64,000 nt of DNA from positions 1-64,000 of the forward strand of contig CAIQBO010000036.1 of the NCBI GenBank assembly GCA_903870145.1. Direction: 5' to 3'. How positions within the stretch are numbered: position 1 is the stretch's first letter; every line of letters begins with the position of its first letter. This DNA is from an uncultured Burkholderiales bacterium (GTDB lineage: Bacteria > Pseudomonadota > Gammaproteobacteria > Burkholderiales > Burkholderiaceae_C). Positions 1-6,158 of the stretch are shown here, piece after piece. Position numbers and translations under genes: made by a program. Under the pieces are notes generated by a model. That model searched no databases and was not told where the DNA came from. It saw only the letters and a list, made by a program, of their open reading frames with translations.

Positions 1-90
1 ATTGAAGGCTTCTACAATCCAGTTCGGCGTCACAAACATCTTGACCAACTCAGCCCCCTTGAGTTCGAGAGACGTCAAATTGCGTTATGA
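1..90 (+). CDS. IS3-family transposase (OrfB), C-terminal end, partial
   Basis: Reading from base 1 gives IEGFYNPVRRHKHLDQLSPL followed by EFERRQIAL and a TGA stop at 88-90. This is the typical C-terminus of the IS3-family DDE integrase-type transposase (pattern FYN-x-RRH-x-x-L-x-x-LSP-x-E-[FY]-E). Only the last 29 codons are in the window, so the catalytic DDE residues cannot be checked. The frame is intact up to the stop. The residues are seen directly; the family assignment rests on the well known C-terminal pattern. Confidence 0.82.
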   Translation: MEGFYNPVRRHKHLDQLSPLEFERRQIAL

Positions 91-119
91 AGAGTGTCTA
101 CAAAATTGGGGGAATGCCA
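1..119 (+). mobile_element. Right end of an IS3-family insertion sequence
   Basis: The transposase stop at 88-90 is followed at once by a short tail, GTGTCTACAAAATTGGGGGA, running to a terminal CA near base 119. A tail of this sort with a ...CA end is expected for the right inverted repeat of an IS3-type element. The exact boundary (about 119) is inferred because the left end and the target duplication lie outside the window. The end falls inside the 3' part of the oppositely oriented gene at 98-820. Confidence 0.65.
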
Positions 120-820
120 TAAAGCGGCTGTTGAGTTGGTTTAGATTTTGCTATGAAAATATCGTGTTCAATATACCAGTGCAATCCTAAGCTATCTGCA
201 AAGGCAACAAGCTCGCTTAAAGAGGGATAACTCCCGTAGATGTGATGCCTACCGCAATACCGAATGTCGTCAATTAATACTGCGATGTTGTCGAAGCGAC
301 TTATGTTTTTGCGAATCGCCTCAAGTTCTTCACGAAGAGGAGTGTCGTTGGGGCCTGCAAATGTTTCACCTGCCGAATAGTGTCCATCGAGCCAGAGGCA
401 TACATTTCCAGATAGCGTAGGTAATATCCTCGGAAGGAATACTTCACTTATTTCGTTGTGCACCATTATATTTTTATGTTGTCCGAATTTTTCTTTTGCT
501 AATTGAAAAAGTTTGGGTTCAGGTTCGGTGGTGTGTACAAAAGTTGCGTGATGAGATAGAAAGTCCGAGGTGTCACCGTAAAGAGTTCCTGTTTCAATCC
601 AGGTGGCATCACTAAAATTGTTGCGAAGAAAAACGTGTTTTTTAACAGCATAAGGCGCGGGTGCCGCGTACGATCTCGCTGCCCAATCAAGCAAATCTGG
701 ATCAGAAATATCGCCGTGAATCGACTGCGTAATTTTCGATACGTGAGGAGCGAGGTTTGGATGCTGGCGAATTGCGTGGTCGAGAAGCTCGAGCATGGTT
801 TGTAATGGGTCTTTTGGCAT
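98..820 (-). CDS. Methyltransferase-fold protein, 3' end altered by IS insertion
   Basis: The 240-residue protein has the signature of a family of SAM-methyltransferase-fold proteins often found in glycan or capsule loci: ETGTLYGDTSDFL (76-88, glycine-rich loop), WLDGHYSAG (143-151) and VLIDDIR (181-187). The substrate is unknown and methyl transfer has not been shown for most members. The last six or seven residues (GIPPIL) and the stop codon are encoded by the terminal repeat of the adjacent IS3 element, so the native C-terminus has been replaced. The core fold looks complete. It stands alone on its strand, with about 400 bases of non-coding DNA upstream. The frame is certain; the function is only a fold-level call. 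Confidence 0.7.
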   Translation of the reverse strand: MPKDPLQTMLELLDHAIRQHPNLAPHVSKITQSIHGDISDPDLLDWAARSYAAPAPYAVKKHVFLRNNFSDATWIETGTLYGDTSDFLSHHATFVHTTEPEPKLFQLAKEKFGQHKNIMVHNEISEVFLPRILPTLSGNVCLWLDGHYSAGETFAGPNDTPLREELEAIRKNISRFDNIAVLIDDIRYCGRHHIYGSYPSLSELVAFADSLGLHWYIEHDIFIAKSKPTQQPLYGIPPIL

Positions 821-1228
821 ATCAAAACTCGGAATTGATTTATAAAAAAGTTTCGCTAAGTTGAGGAGTCACGTGCGAACTATAACAATTCTCAGCGCAA
901 TAGGGTAGAGTTTGGACTGGTCGCAGAGTATTACTTAAGTGATGCATTGCGTTTGTGTCGAGTGTGCCATTGTTTAGCAGTGCAGTGGATATTTCTTACA
1001 CACTTTGCTACACACCAAAAATGAGCACGCCGTAAGCCCCGTAGATGCTTAAAAGATTTTTAGTGTCTTTTCTCATAAACGATTGTAATACTTTTGTTTC
1101 TGAAATTCTCTCAATGATATCAACAGGTTACAGCGCCACAGTTGTCAAAATTTGCTTCCACACCGCTTCCACACTTTGCTGAAAATTTAAGCGGCATTTT
1201 TGGGATGAAAACAGCTTTTTCAAAGCAG
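821..1228. other. AT-rich non-coding stretch with short tandem repeats
   Basis: No convincing gene is seen in these 408 bases. The DNA is AT-rich compared with the rest of the window. It contains an 11-bp tandem repeat GCTTCCACACC/T at 1154-1175 and a related pair TACACAC-TTTGC-TACACACC at 998-1016. The promoter of the 98-820 gene should lie near 821-900. Nothing else can be assigned. Confidence 0.5.
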
Positions 1229-1858
1229 TTAAGTCGCTGTTTTGTTGCGAAAATTTTCCATAGCTCCTGCCAATAATTCACCAGCTTCTTGAGCAAGATC
1301 TAGTCGATTTCCCTCTGCGGCTATTTGTTGGAATGACAGGAGGGCAAACGATCCTGAGATCTTAAGAACCTCTATGACTTCAGCGTCTGTGTAGGTGGGT
1401 TCTATAAGTTCTTTCCCAAAGCGACGACTGGCTTGCTGAAAGCCAGTGTGGGTATAGCTGTTCATGGCTGTCCAAGCTTGTTCTTTTAGTCGACTAAGCA
1501 TTCCCGATCGAAAACCCTCTAATGACTCAATTGCTTCGAGTAATTCCCAAAACTGTAGCTTCAGTTTGTCGGTTTCAAATTTCTGCAACTGGCTTTCAGT
1601 TGCGCAATTCTTAAGCCAAACTCCCCTGACAAAACTTTCAAAAATAAGTCGAACAAGAGCAAAAGCTGAACCATTGATCTTGCATTTGAGGAGTTGACAG
1701 ATTGCAACATGATGTTCGATGGCCTGGTCTAAACAGCCAAGTGATAGAAGTACTCGCTCACCTTTTTTGATTTCAAGCCCATCAAGTCTTGGTGTCATCC
1801 AGTTGTAGAGGTCGAAACCTTTTGCTATCAAAATTTCTTTGTGTGTCATGGTAAGCAT
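1229..1858 (-). CDS. Hypothetical all-helical protein
   Basis: This 209-residue protein is not firmly recognised. It is predicted mostly helical, with no signal peptide or membrane segment. A central segment, ALVRLIFESFVRGVWLKNCA (about 68-87), followed by a conserved-looking YTHTGFQQ (about 134-141), resembles small stand-alone DUF-type proteins found near mobile elements and in abortive-infection-like genes. Two starts are possible, at 1858 and three codons later (MTHKEIL). It sits between an IS-truncated gene and a regulator remnant, in AT-rich accessory DNA. The frame is probably real; no function is proposed. Confidence 0.6.
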   Translation of the reverse strand: MLTMTHKEILIAKGFDLYNWMTPRLDGLEIKKGERVLLSLGCLDQAIEHHVAICQLLKCKINGSAFALVRLIFESFVRGVWLKNCATESQLQKFETDKLKLQFWELLEAIESLEGFRSGMLSRLKEQAWTAMNSYTHTGFQQASRRFGKELIEPTYTDAEVIEVLKISGSFALLSFQQIAAEGNRLDLAQEAGELLAGAMENFRNKTAT

Positions 1859-1877
1859 GGATGTTGGAAGGATGAGT

Positions 1878-2096
1878 TCAGGCTATTTCTAGAGGAGGGG
1901 CGAGAGAATTCCAAAGAATGACCAAGGAATGCATGAGTCCAAAAGTTGTAGATTGGAATGTATCTTCAAGGCCGGACAAAGTACAATCAGTATTTTTCGG
2001 GCCAATTTCGAGCTTCTTCAGAATCTCGGATTTGGGCACGGCCGTGCGGCCAGTGAACAAGGACTGGTAGGCGTAGTAGCGGTCAATTTCTGCCAT
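1878..2096 (-). pseudogene. Remnant of a WYL-domain transcription regulator (N-terminus only)
   Basis: The first 32 codons (MAEIDRYYAYQSLFTGRTAV then PKSEILKKLEI) look like the start of proteobacterial WYL regulators, whose winged helix begins with a similar residue run and continues with a recognition helix of the type SPATFKRDL. Here the sequence departs from that pattern after KKLEI (near base 2000), and the remaining 40 codons match nothing. The recognition helix and the whole WYL domain are missing. The gene is therefore read as a decayed 5' fragment, probably left by a recombination event in this accessory region. Confidence 0.55.
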
Positions 2097-2110
2097 GGTG
2101 GTGTCTCTGC

Positions 2111-2386
2111 TTAATTGGTTGTTGTTTTTGTAATTTGTGTCAGTTTAAGAGCAATTTTTTCTCTGCGGCTGATTCTTTGGGGTTCTGGTGAAGTTCCGTA
2201 GTCCAATTTGATGTTTAAAGCTTGGAATTCGCTGGGTTTAAACGTTGCTGGGTGTTTAAACATGCTGCTCTGCTGTTTAAACACGGTGCCCAACTGTGTA
2301 AACGCAATCTCTGGGTCGGTCAGGTGTGTGTAAACGGTACCTAGGGGTACCCAGAGCGAGGCGGAAAGTAGGAATGGCAAGATCAT
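2111..2386 (-). CDS. Doubtful small ORF overlapping a repeat array
   Basis: A 91-codon open frame is present, but no ribosome-binding site is visible and the protein is not recognised. Its middle part is a series of short in-frame F-K or Y-T units (VYT, AFT, VFK, MFK, TFK) that simply translate the GTTTAAAC-like repeats at 2213-2335. A hydrophobic start (ILPFLLSASLWVPLG) could be a signal or membrane segment. It may be a real small protein, a leftover gene piece, or only a by-product of the repeats. Confidence 0.25.
   Translation of the reverse strand: MILPFLLSASLWVPLGTVYTHLTDPEIAFTQLGTVFKQQSSMFKHPATFKPSEFQALNIKLDYGTSPEPQRISRREKIALKLTQITKTTTN
2213..2335. repeat. Array of six GTTTAAAC-like octamers
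   Basis: Perfect GTTTAAAC palindromes occur at 2236-2243, 2254-2261 and 2275-2282. One-base variants occur at 2213-2220 (GTTTAAAG), 2296-2303 and 2328-2335 (both GTGTAAAC). Start-to-start spacings are 23, 18, 21, 21 (counted to the first GTGTAAAC) and 32 bases, so several are about two helical turns apart. Such phased palindromes can be operators or iterons. No replication gene or regulator that would bind them is evident nearby. Confidence 0.6.
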
Positions 2387-2456
2387 TGATTGGGTGGGTT
2401 TCAGTGCAGAAGCCCTTACTGTGAGCCACCCCAGGCTCAGCCCTTGAGCCAGTCAG

Positions 2457-2473
2457 ACTGATCGTTTGTACAG
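2457..2473 (+). repeat. Direct repeat copy 1, upstream of hicA
   Basis: ACTGATCGTTTGTACAG here matches 3837-3853 with a single mismatch. The match extends leftward: both copies are preceded by GAGCCA plus five unlike bases. The two copies bracket hicAB and the SprT-like gene, about 1.4 kb apart. Confidence 0.7.
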
Positions 2474-2569
2474 GTGATTCTTCGGCAAGTGAATGGCAGA
2501 CACTTGCAAACTTTTTTGACCCAAAGTAAGTGACTCAATGTTCATGGAGTCGCTTGAAATGTATTTGGA

Positions 2570-2581
2570 TTTGATATCAAA
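2570..2581. promoter_or_regulatory. Palindromic candidate operator of hicAB
   Basis: TTTGATATCAAA is a perfect 12-bp palindrome ending 14 bases before the hicA start codon. HicB antitoxins with a ribbon-helix-helix domain commonly repress their own promoter at such short palindromes. The position is suggestive; binding is inferred. Confidence 0.45.
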
Positions 2582-2595
2582 AGTGATACTATTCA

Positions 2596-2850
2596 ATGAG
2601 TAGTATTTTGAAGTTGTTAGCTCAAATGAGCGACGAGCCAGCCAATGTGAAATTCACGGATTTGCAAAAGGTTTGTATTTACTATTTTGGAAAGCCTCGA
2701 CTTGCTTCAGGAAGTCATGTCGTTTTCAAAATGCCTTGGATGGGCGATCCCAGAATCAATATTCAAAATTTTCAAGGCAAAGCCAAGCCATACCAAGTTC
2801 GACAAGCCTTAAGCGCCATTGATAAATTGTTAAAACAAAATGAACACTGA
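2596..2850 (+). CDS. hicA: HicA-family mRNA interferase toxin
   Basis: The 84-residue protein has the compact HicA double-stranded RNA-binding-like fold. The hallmark is a glycine-serine-histidine turn (SGSHVVFKMP), whose histidine is the catalytic residue of HicA toxins, followed by NIQNFQGKAKPYQVRQ. The family cleaves mRNA and stops growth when its antitoxin is lost. The start has no clear Shine-Dalgarno sequence. The gene overlaps hicB by 11 bases, the usual toxin-first order for this system, which suggests translational coupling. Length is normal for the subgroup with a longer N-terminal extension. Confidence 0.85.
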   Translation: MSSILKLLAQMSDEPANVKFTDLQKVCIYYFGKPRLASGSHVVFKMPWMGDPRINIQNFQGKAKPYQVRQALSAIDKLLKQNEH

Positions 2851-3163
2851 TCGATATACCTACCGCGTCACTTGGTCTGCAGTCAATAAGGCGCACATAG
2901 GCTTATGCGCTGAATTTCCCTCTTTGTCTTGGATAGCAACTTCGCCAGAAAAAGCGCTCAAAGGTATCAGAAAAGTGGTTGACGATGTGGTTGTTGAAAT
3001 GTTGCAAGCCAATGAAACAGTGCCCGAGGCGCTGTCAGAGAAAGTATTCAGTGGCAAGTTTGTGGTTCGTGTGCCGGCAGATGTGCACCGATTGCTGGCC
3101 ATACAGGCAGCAGAGCAGGGTGTCAGCATGAACCGACTGGTATCTGCGAAGCTCGCTGCTTAA
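2840..3163 (+). CDS. hicB: HicB-family antitoxin with ribbon-helix-helix DNA-binding domain
   Basis: The 107-residue protein shows the partially degenerate RNase H-like HicB domain in its first 60 residues (YRVTWSAVNKAHIGLCAEFP, then SPEKALKGI). It ends with a ribbon-helix-helix segment (GKFVVRVPADVHRLLAIQAA, then GVSMNRLVSAKL), which would bind the operator upstream of hicA. HicB neutralises HicA by covering its active site. The gene starts inside hicA and both are intact, so the module should be functional. It lies in the accessory segment near tRNA-Ser. Confidence 0.87.
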   Translation: MNTDRYTYRVTWSAVNKAHIGLCAEFPSLSWIATSPEKALKGIRKVVDDVVVEMLQANETVPEALSEKVFSGKFVVRVPADVHRLLAIQAAEQGVSMNRLVSAKLAA

Positions 3164-3189
3164 TTCAATTGGGATCAGAGCAAAATAAA

Positions 3190-3768
3190 TTATTCCCACT
3201 CGCCGAGGGGTTCCATTTCGGTTTTGTGTTTGGGACACAAGGGTGGGCCGAAGGCTAGGAACTTTTTGTACATGGGGACTTCGAAGCCGCAAGATTTGCA
3301 TTTGGCGCGCGGGCGTGGTGAGCGTTTGGATAGGCGAGTGGAGATGTGTAAGCCGCCATGGGGGTAAGGGCCCAGTTGGGCGGACAGCTCTGCTAACTTC
3401 GCTTTCAAAGCGGGTCCTGCACCTGCGCTTCTCATTGGGCCAATCATGCCCAAACTCAGGGCAATCTTTTTGAACTCCTTGCCGTGTTTGTGTTCGCAGT
3501 CGTCTACGGCGTGGACCAGCTCATGCGCCAAGGTGTCTAAAACCAGAACAGGGTCTAGCAGGGCAGGTGACACGAAGATTTGGTTGCTGTCGTGCACGCT
3601 GCTTTTGCGTGACCAGCATTGCCCAATGTGATGCTTGCTGCCAGTGCTGGCAAAGCCGCAAGACACTTGGCAGTTGTTGGGGATGATGTGTTGTTTTGCT
3701 TGAAAGATGGGGCGCAGGAGTTCAACAGCTGCAAGCAGCCAGGATTCGCGGGTGGTGTGGTTTGTCAT
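3190..3768 (-). CDS. SprT-like zinc metallopeptidase domain protein
   Basis: The 192-residue protein has a zincin motif HELVH at 82-86, a nearby histidine (93 or 95) that can complete the metal site, and a C-terminal zinc ribbon with C157, C160, C178 and H181. This arrangement fits the SprT/Spartan-like family, which in eukaryotes degrades DNA-protein crosslinks; bacterial roles are poorly known. The gene converges on hicB with a 26-base gap. It may belong to the same transferred block, because direct repeats flank hicAB and this gene together. The family call is firm; the biological role is not. Confidence 0.82.
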   Translation of the reverse strand: MTNHTTRESWLLAAVELLRPIFQAKQHIIPNNCQVSCGFASTGSKHHIGQCWSRKSSVHDSNQIFVSPALLDPVLVLDTLAHELVHAVDDCEHKHGKEFKKIALSLGMIGPMRSAGAGPALKAKLAELSAQLGPYPHGGLHISTRLSKRSPRPRAKCKSCGFEVPMYKKFLAFGPPLCPKHKTEMEPLGEWE

Positions 3769-3836
3769 GTCGCATTAATTTGCACTTTGGAAGAGTCACT
3801 ATGCGAAATGGAAAGCTCAAGGGGTGAGCCATACGA

Positions 3837-3853
3837 ACTGATCGTTTTTACAG
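3837..3853 (+). repeat. Direct repeat copy 2, beyond the SprT-like gene
   Basis: ACTGATCGTTTTTACAG repeats 2457-2473 with one G-to-T change and shares the upstream GAGCCA hexamer. It closes the block that holds hicA, hicB and the SprT-like gene. Confidence 0.7.
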
Positions 3854-4126
3854 TTCTCTGAGTACTGCTTCTGTTAAGCCCAATATGCTTCCAACTTCAC
3901 GCTTATCAAAATAAGCTATGACTTGATACCTAAGGTGTGTATGTCCTCTAAAATTGGTCCTGCGGTAAGAGCAACTCCAACTGATGGCCCCGCCCCCACA
4001 CCCCCTTGGGGGTCCTCTGGGGGGTAGCAACTCAGCCATTAGTGATGGGGATGTTTGACTGGACTGTAGGTTGCTGTATCGGTCCACAACGTCAAAAGTA
4101 AATGGCATACGCAGTGGTATACAGAA

Positions 4127-4151
4127 ACGAAAAAAGCCCCGTAAGGGGCTT
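4127..4151 (-). terminator. Rho-independent terminator of tRNA-Ser
   Basis: On the minus strand a perfect 7-bp stem AAGCCCC/GGGGCTT with a four-base loop is followed by a run of T. It lies 14 bases past the tRNA 3' end. Confidence 0.8.
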
Positions 4152-4165
4152 ATTCATTGGTGTCT

Positions 4166-4253
4166 TGGCGGAAGCGGTGAGATTCGAACTCACGGACCCT
4201 TGCGAGTCGCCGGTTTTCAAGACCGGTGCAATCGACCACTCTGCCACGCTTCC
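4166..4253 (-). tRNA. tRNA-Ser (anticodon TGA)
   Basis: The minus strand begins GGAAGCG and ends CGCTTCC-G-CCA, giving a seven-pair acceptor stem and an encoded CCA end. The anticodon loop reads CTTGAAA with anticodon TGA, which reads UCA serine codons. A T-arm with GTTCGAATC and a long class II variable arm are present, as expected for tRNA-Ser. A terminator follows. The accessory DNA lies on the 3' side, the usual side for integration at a tRNA. Confidence 0.95.
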
Positions 4254-4301
4254 TGCGGGCCTCATTCTAACTGAGTTAGGCCCTTGAATTTAATTGTGCT
4301 C

Positions 4302-4331
4302 TGACCCCAATTTCTGTGACCCCAATTTCTG
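4302..4331. repeat. 15-bp tandem duplication, REP/RAYT-like sequence
   Basis: TGACCCCAATTTCTG occurs twice, head to tail, at 4302-4316 and 4317-4331. With the preceding AATTGTGCTC it resembles the 'AATTGGGGTCAGAGCACAATT' type repeats that often accompany REP-associated tyrosine transposases in Proteobacteria. No such transposase is in the window. It lies between tRNA-Ser and the ureG stop. Confidence 0.5.
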
Positions 4332-4334
4332 ATT

Positions 4335-4985
4335 TCACAATTTCAATTGGATTTCAATGAAGTCGATGACTTGTTCTAGGCCGGCTTGGGTTTTCAGGTT
4401 GGTCATGACGAAGGGTTTGAGGCCTTTGGGGCTGCTTCGCATGCGGATGGTGTCGGCTTGCATCACGGCAAGGTCAGCGCCAACATAAGGGGCAAGGTCG
4501 GTTTTGTTGATGACGAAGAGGTCGCTTTTGGTGATGCCGGGGCCGCCTTTGCGGGGTATTTTTTCACCGGCGGCCACATCAATCACATAAATGGTCAGGT
4601 CAGACAGCTCGGGGCTGAAGGTGGCGGCCAAGTTGTCGCCGCCGCTTTCTATGAAGACCACATCGGCATTTGGGAATTTCTCCAACATGCGGTCAATTGC
4701 TTCTAAATTGATAGAAGCGTCTTCGCGAATGGCTGTGTGTGGGCAACCACCAGTTTCCACGCCCATGATACGCTCAGCCTCCAGCGCCCCGCTGACTGTG
4801 AGCAGACGTTGGTCTTCCTTGGTGTAGATGTCGTTGGTGATGGCCACCAGGTCCCAGTTTTGTCGCATGCTTTTACACAGCATTTCAAGCAAGGTGGTTT
4901 TGCCAGAGCCCACGGGCCCGCCGATGCCAACGCGCAGTGGAGGAAATTTTTGAGTTCGATTTGGAATGTGGTGCAGTGCGCTCAT
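4335..4985 (-). CDS. ureG: Urease accessory GTPase UreG
   Basis: UreG is the SIMIBI-class GTPase that drives nickel delivery to apo-urease with UreD, UreF and UreE. The 216-residue protein has the P-loop [10 protein letters not shown], the nickel-binding Cys-Pro-His in [11 protein letters not shown], and [17 protein letters not shown], all diagnostic. An upstream in-frame ATG at 5048 exists, but the start at 4985 (MSALHHIP) is preferred. It gives the normal family length and a four-base ATGA overlap with the ureF stop. It is the last gene of the ureABCEFG operon. Confidence 0.96.
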   Translation of the reverse strand: MSALHHIPNRTQKFPPLRVGIGGPVGSGKTTLLEMLCKSMRQNWDLVAITNDIYTKEDQRLLTVSGALEAERIMGVETGGCPHTAIREDASINLEAIDRMLEKFPNADVVFIESGGDNLAATFSPELSDLTIYVIDVAAGEKIPRKGGPGITKSDLFVINKTDLAPYVGADLAVMQADTIRMRSSPKGLKPFVMTNLKTQAGLEQVIDFIEIQLKL

Positions 4986-5656
4986 GATCGGAACAGTCTG
5001 GAGTATTGGGTTTCGTGGCGGGCTGACATCACGGCCAGCATCGGGCAAAAGGCTTGTCGGTCTTCGTCATTCAATGACATGGCGTGCGCCACTGCATCTG
5101 GAATTTCTTGGGCCAATCGGCCCAAGATGCGCTGGCCTGAACTTTGCCCTAGGGGCACAGATTTGAGAGCGGCTTGAACCATGTTTTCTGCCCAACCAAA
5201 GGCATAGGCTTGCAGGGCTTTATGCAATGGGGCATGGGCCAGGGACAAGGCCAAAGACATGCTCAATGGGTAGGTGGGTTGGAGTTGATTGCACAAGTCC
5301 AAAGCAGGCGCACTGGCTTTGCCTTGGTTGCGAAGCCAATCTAAAAGAGAGCGTCCCATTTGTTCAGTTTGTAAACGCATTTCTTGCGTTTCACGTGATG
5401 CATGCACCCAAGCGCTCAGCGCCATCAATCGCTCGCGCTGCATGTGTTGCCAAGCTGGAATGGCTTGCGCCATCAAGGCCATGTCACCTCGCGCCTGCGA
5501 TAAATGCAGTTGATCTGAAATCCACTCAGCGCAAGAGGCTTCGTCATGCACCCAACCGTGGTCGATGGCCGCTTCTAAGCCTTCCGAATAAGAAAAACCA
5601 CCCACTGGCAATGCCGGTGAGGCCAGCCAAATCAGTTGCAATAATTCAGTGGGCAT
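4982..5656 (-). CDS. ureF: Urease accessory protein UreF
   Basis: UreF is an all-helical chaperone that joins UreD and UreG on apo-urease and gates GTP hydrolysis. The family signature [20 protein letters not shown] is at the N-terminus, followed by [12 protein letters not shown]. The frame is open to 5746, but a start at 5656 (MPTELLQL) gives the normal length of 224 residues and an 11-base overlap with ureE. A start at 5674 (MVTKADMP) is also possible. It is translationally coupled to ureG. Confidence 0.93.
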   Translation of the reverse strand: MPTELLQLIWLASPALPVGGFSYSEGLEAAIDHGWVHDEASCAEWISDQLHLSQARGDMALMAQAIPAWQHMQRERLMALSAWVHASRETQEMRLQTEQMGRSLLDWLRNQGKASAPALDLCNQLQPTYPLSMSLALSLAHAPLHKALQAYAFGWAENMVQAALKSVPLGQSSGQRILGRLAQEIPDAVAHAMSLNDEDRQAFCPMLAVMSARHETQYSRLFRS

Positions 5657-6158
5657 GTCCGCTTTCGTGACCATGGTCATGCCCGTGCCCATGACTGTCG
5701 TGACGCGTTGCATAAGCCCCGCCTTCAGGCTCAAAAGCTTCTTCAACTGTGCGCACAGTCATGTGCATGGCACGCATCAAGTCAGCCAACACCGAGTCGG
5801 GCTCGATCTTCAAGTGATCAGGTTTTAACTCAATGGGCACATGCCGGTTGCCCAAGTGATACGCCGCGCGCGTCAAATCAAATGGGCTGCCATGTTCAGT
5901 GCAAGCTTCAATGCGCAGCAAAGTTTGAGGCGCTGCGAGCACGCAGACCAAACTGCCGTCTTCGGCCAAGAGCACATCACCACCGCGCACGACTTGGCCG
6001 CGCTGCAAAAAAATGGCCAAGTGGCGGCCCGTGCTGTCTTGCGCTTGGAAGCGACTTTTTTGGCGGATGTCCCAGTCCAAAGACAGGGTTGGCGCGCGCG
6101 CAAGAAGCACTTTGGCCAAGCCGTGGCCTTGTTCAATGAGCTTGGAGCAAGTCAACAT
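5646..6158 (-). CDS. ureE: Urease nickel metallochaperone UreE
   Basis: UreE is the dimeric nickel carrier for urease maturation. The 170-residue protein has an N-terminal peptide-binding domain, a ferredoxin-like metal domain with a [12 protein letters not shown] segment that supplies a conserved metal histidine, and a histidine-rich tail ([15 protein letters not shown]) able to store several nickel ions. It starts on the last base of the ureC stop and overlaps ureF by 11 bases, in the standard C-E-F order. A histidine-rich tail of this kind is common but not universal. Confidence 0.95.
   Translation of the reverse strand: MLTCSKLIEQGHGLAKVLLARAPTLSLDWDIRQKSRFQAQDSTGRHLAIFLQRGQVVRGGDVLLAEDGSLVCVLAAPQTLLRIEACTEHGSPFDLTRAAYHLGNRHVPIELKPDHLKIEPDSVLADLMRAMHMTVRTVEEAFEPEGGAYATRHDSHGHGHDHGHESGHAH

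Larger units (their letters stand above)
3769..4165. other. Non-coding stretch with a GC-rich hairpin
   Basis: No gene is supported in these 397 bases. An 86-codon minus-strand frame (3848-4108) has no recognisable content and spans a GC-rich inverted repeat of CCCCCTTGGGGG type near 4000-4020. The second copy of the hicAB-sprT flanking repeat lies at 3837-3853. The sprT promoter should be near 3770-3850. The tRNA terminator occupies the right end. Confidence 0.5.

Noticed and set aside
2-190. 62-codon plus-strand frame at the left edge
   Set aside because: The neighbouring frame starting at base 1 encodes the recognisable IS3 transposase end, and the 62-codon frame matches nothing.
3848-4108. 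86-codon minus-strand frame before tRNA-Ser
   Set aside because: No ribosome-binding site or recognisable domain is seen, and it runs through a GC-rich hairpin.
1-4165. Copy of the tRNA-Ser 3' end marking an attachment site
   Set aside because: No convincing repeat of the tRNA 3' end was found in this stretch, so no att site is claimed.
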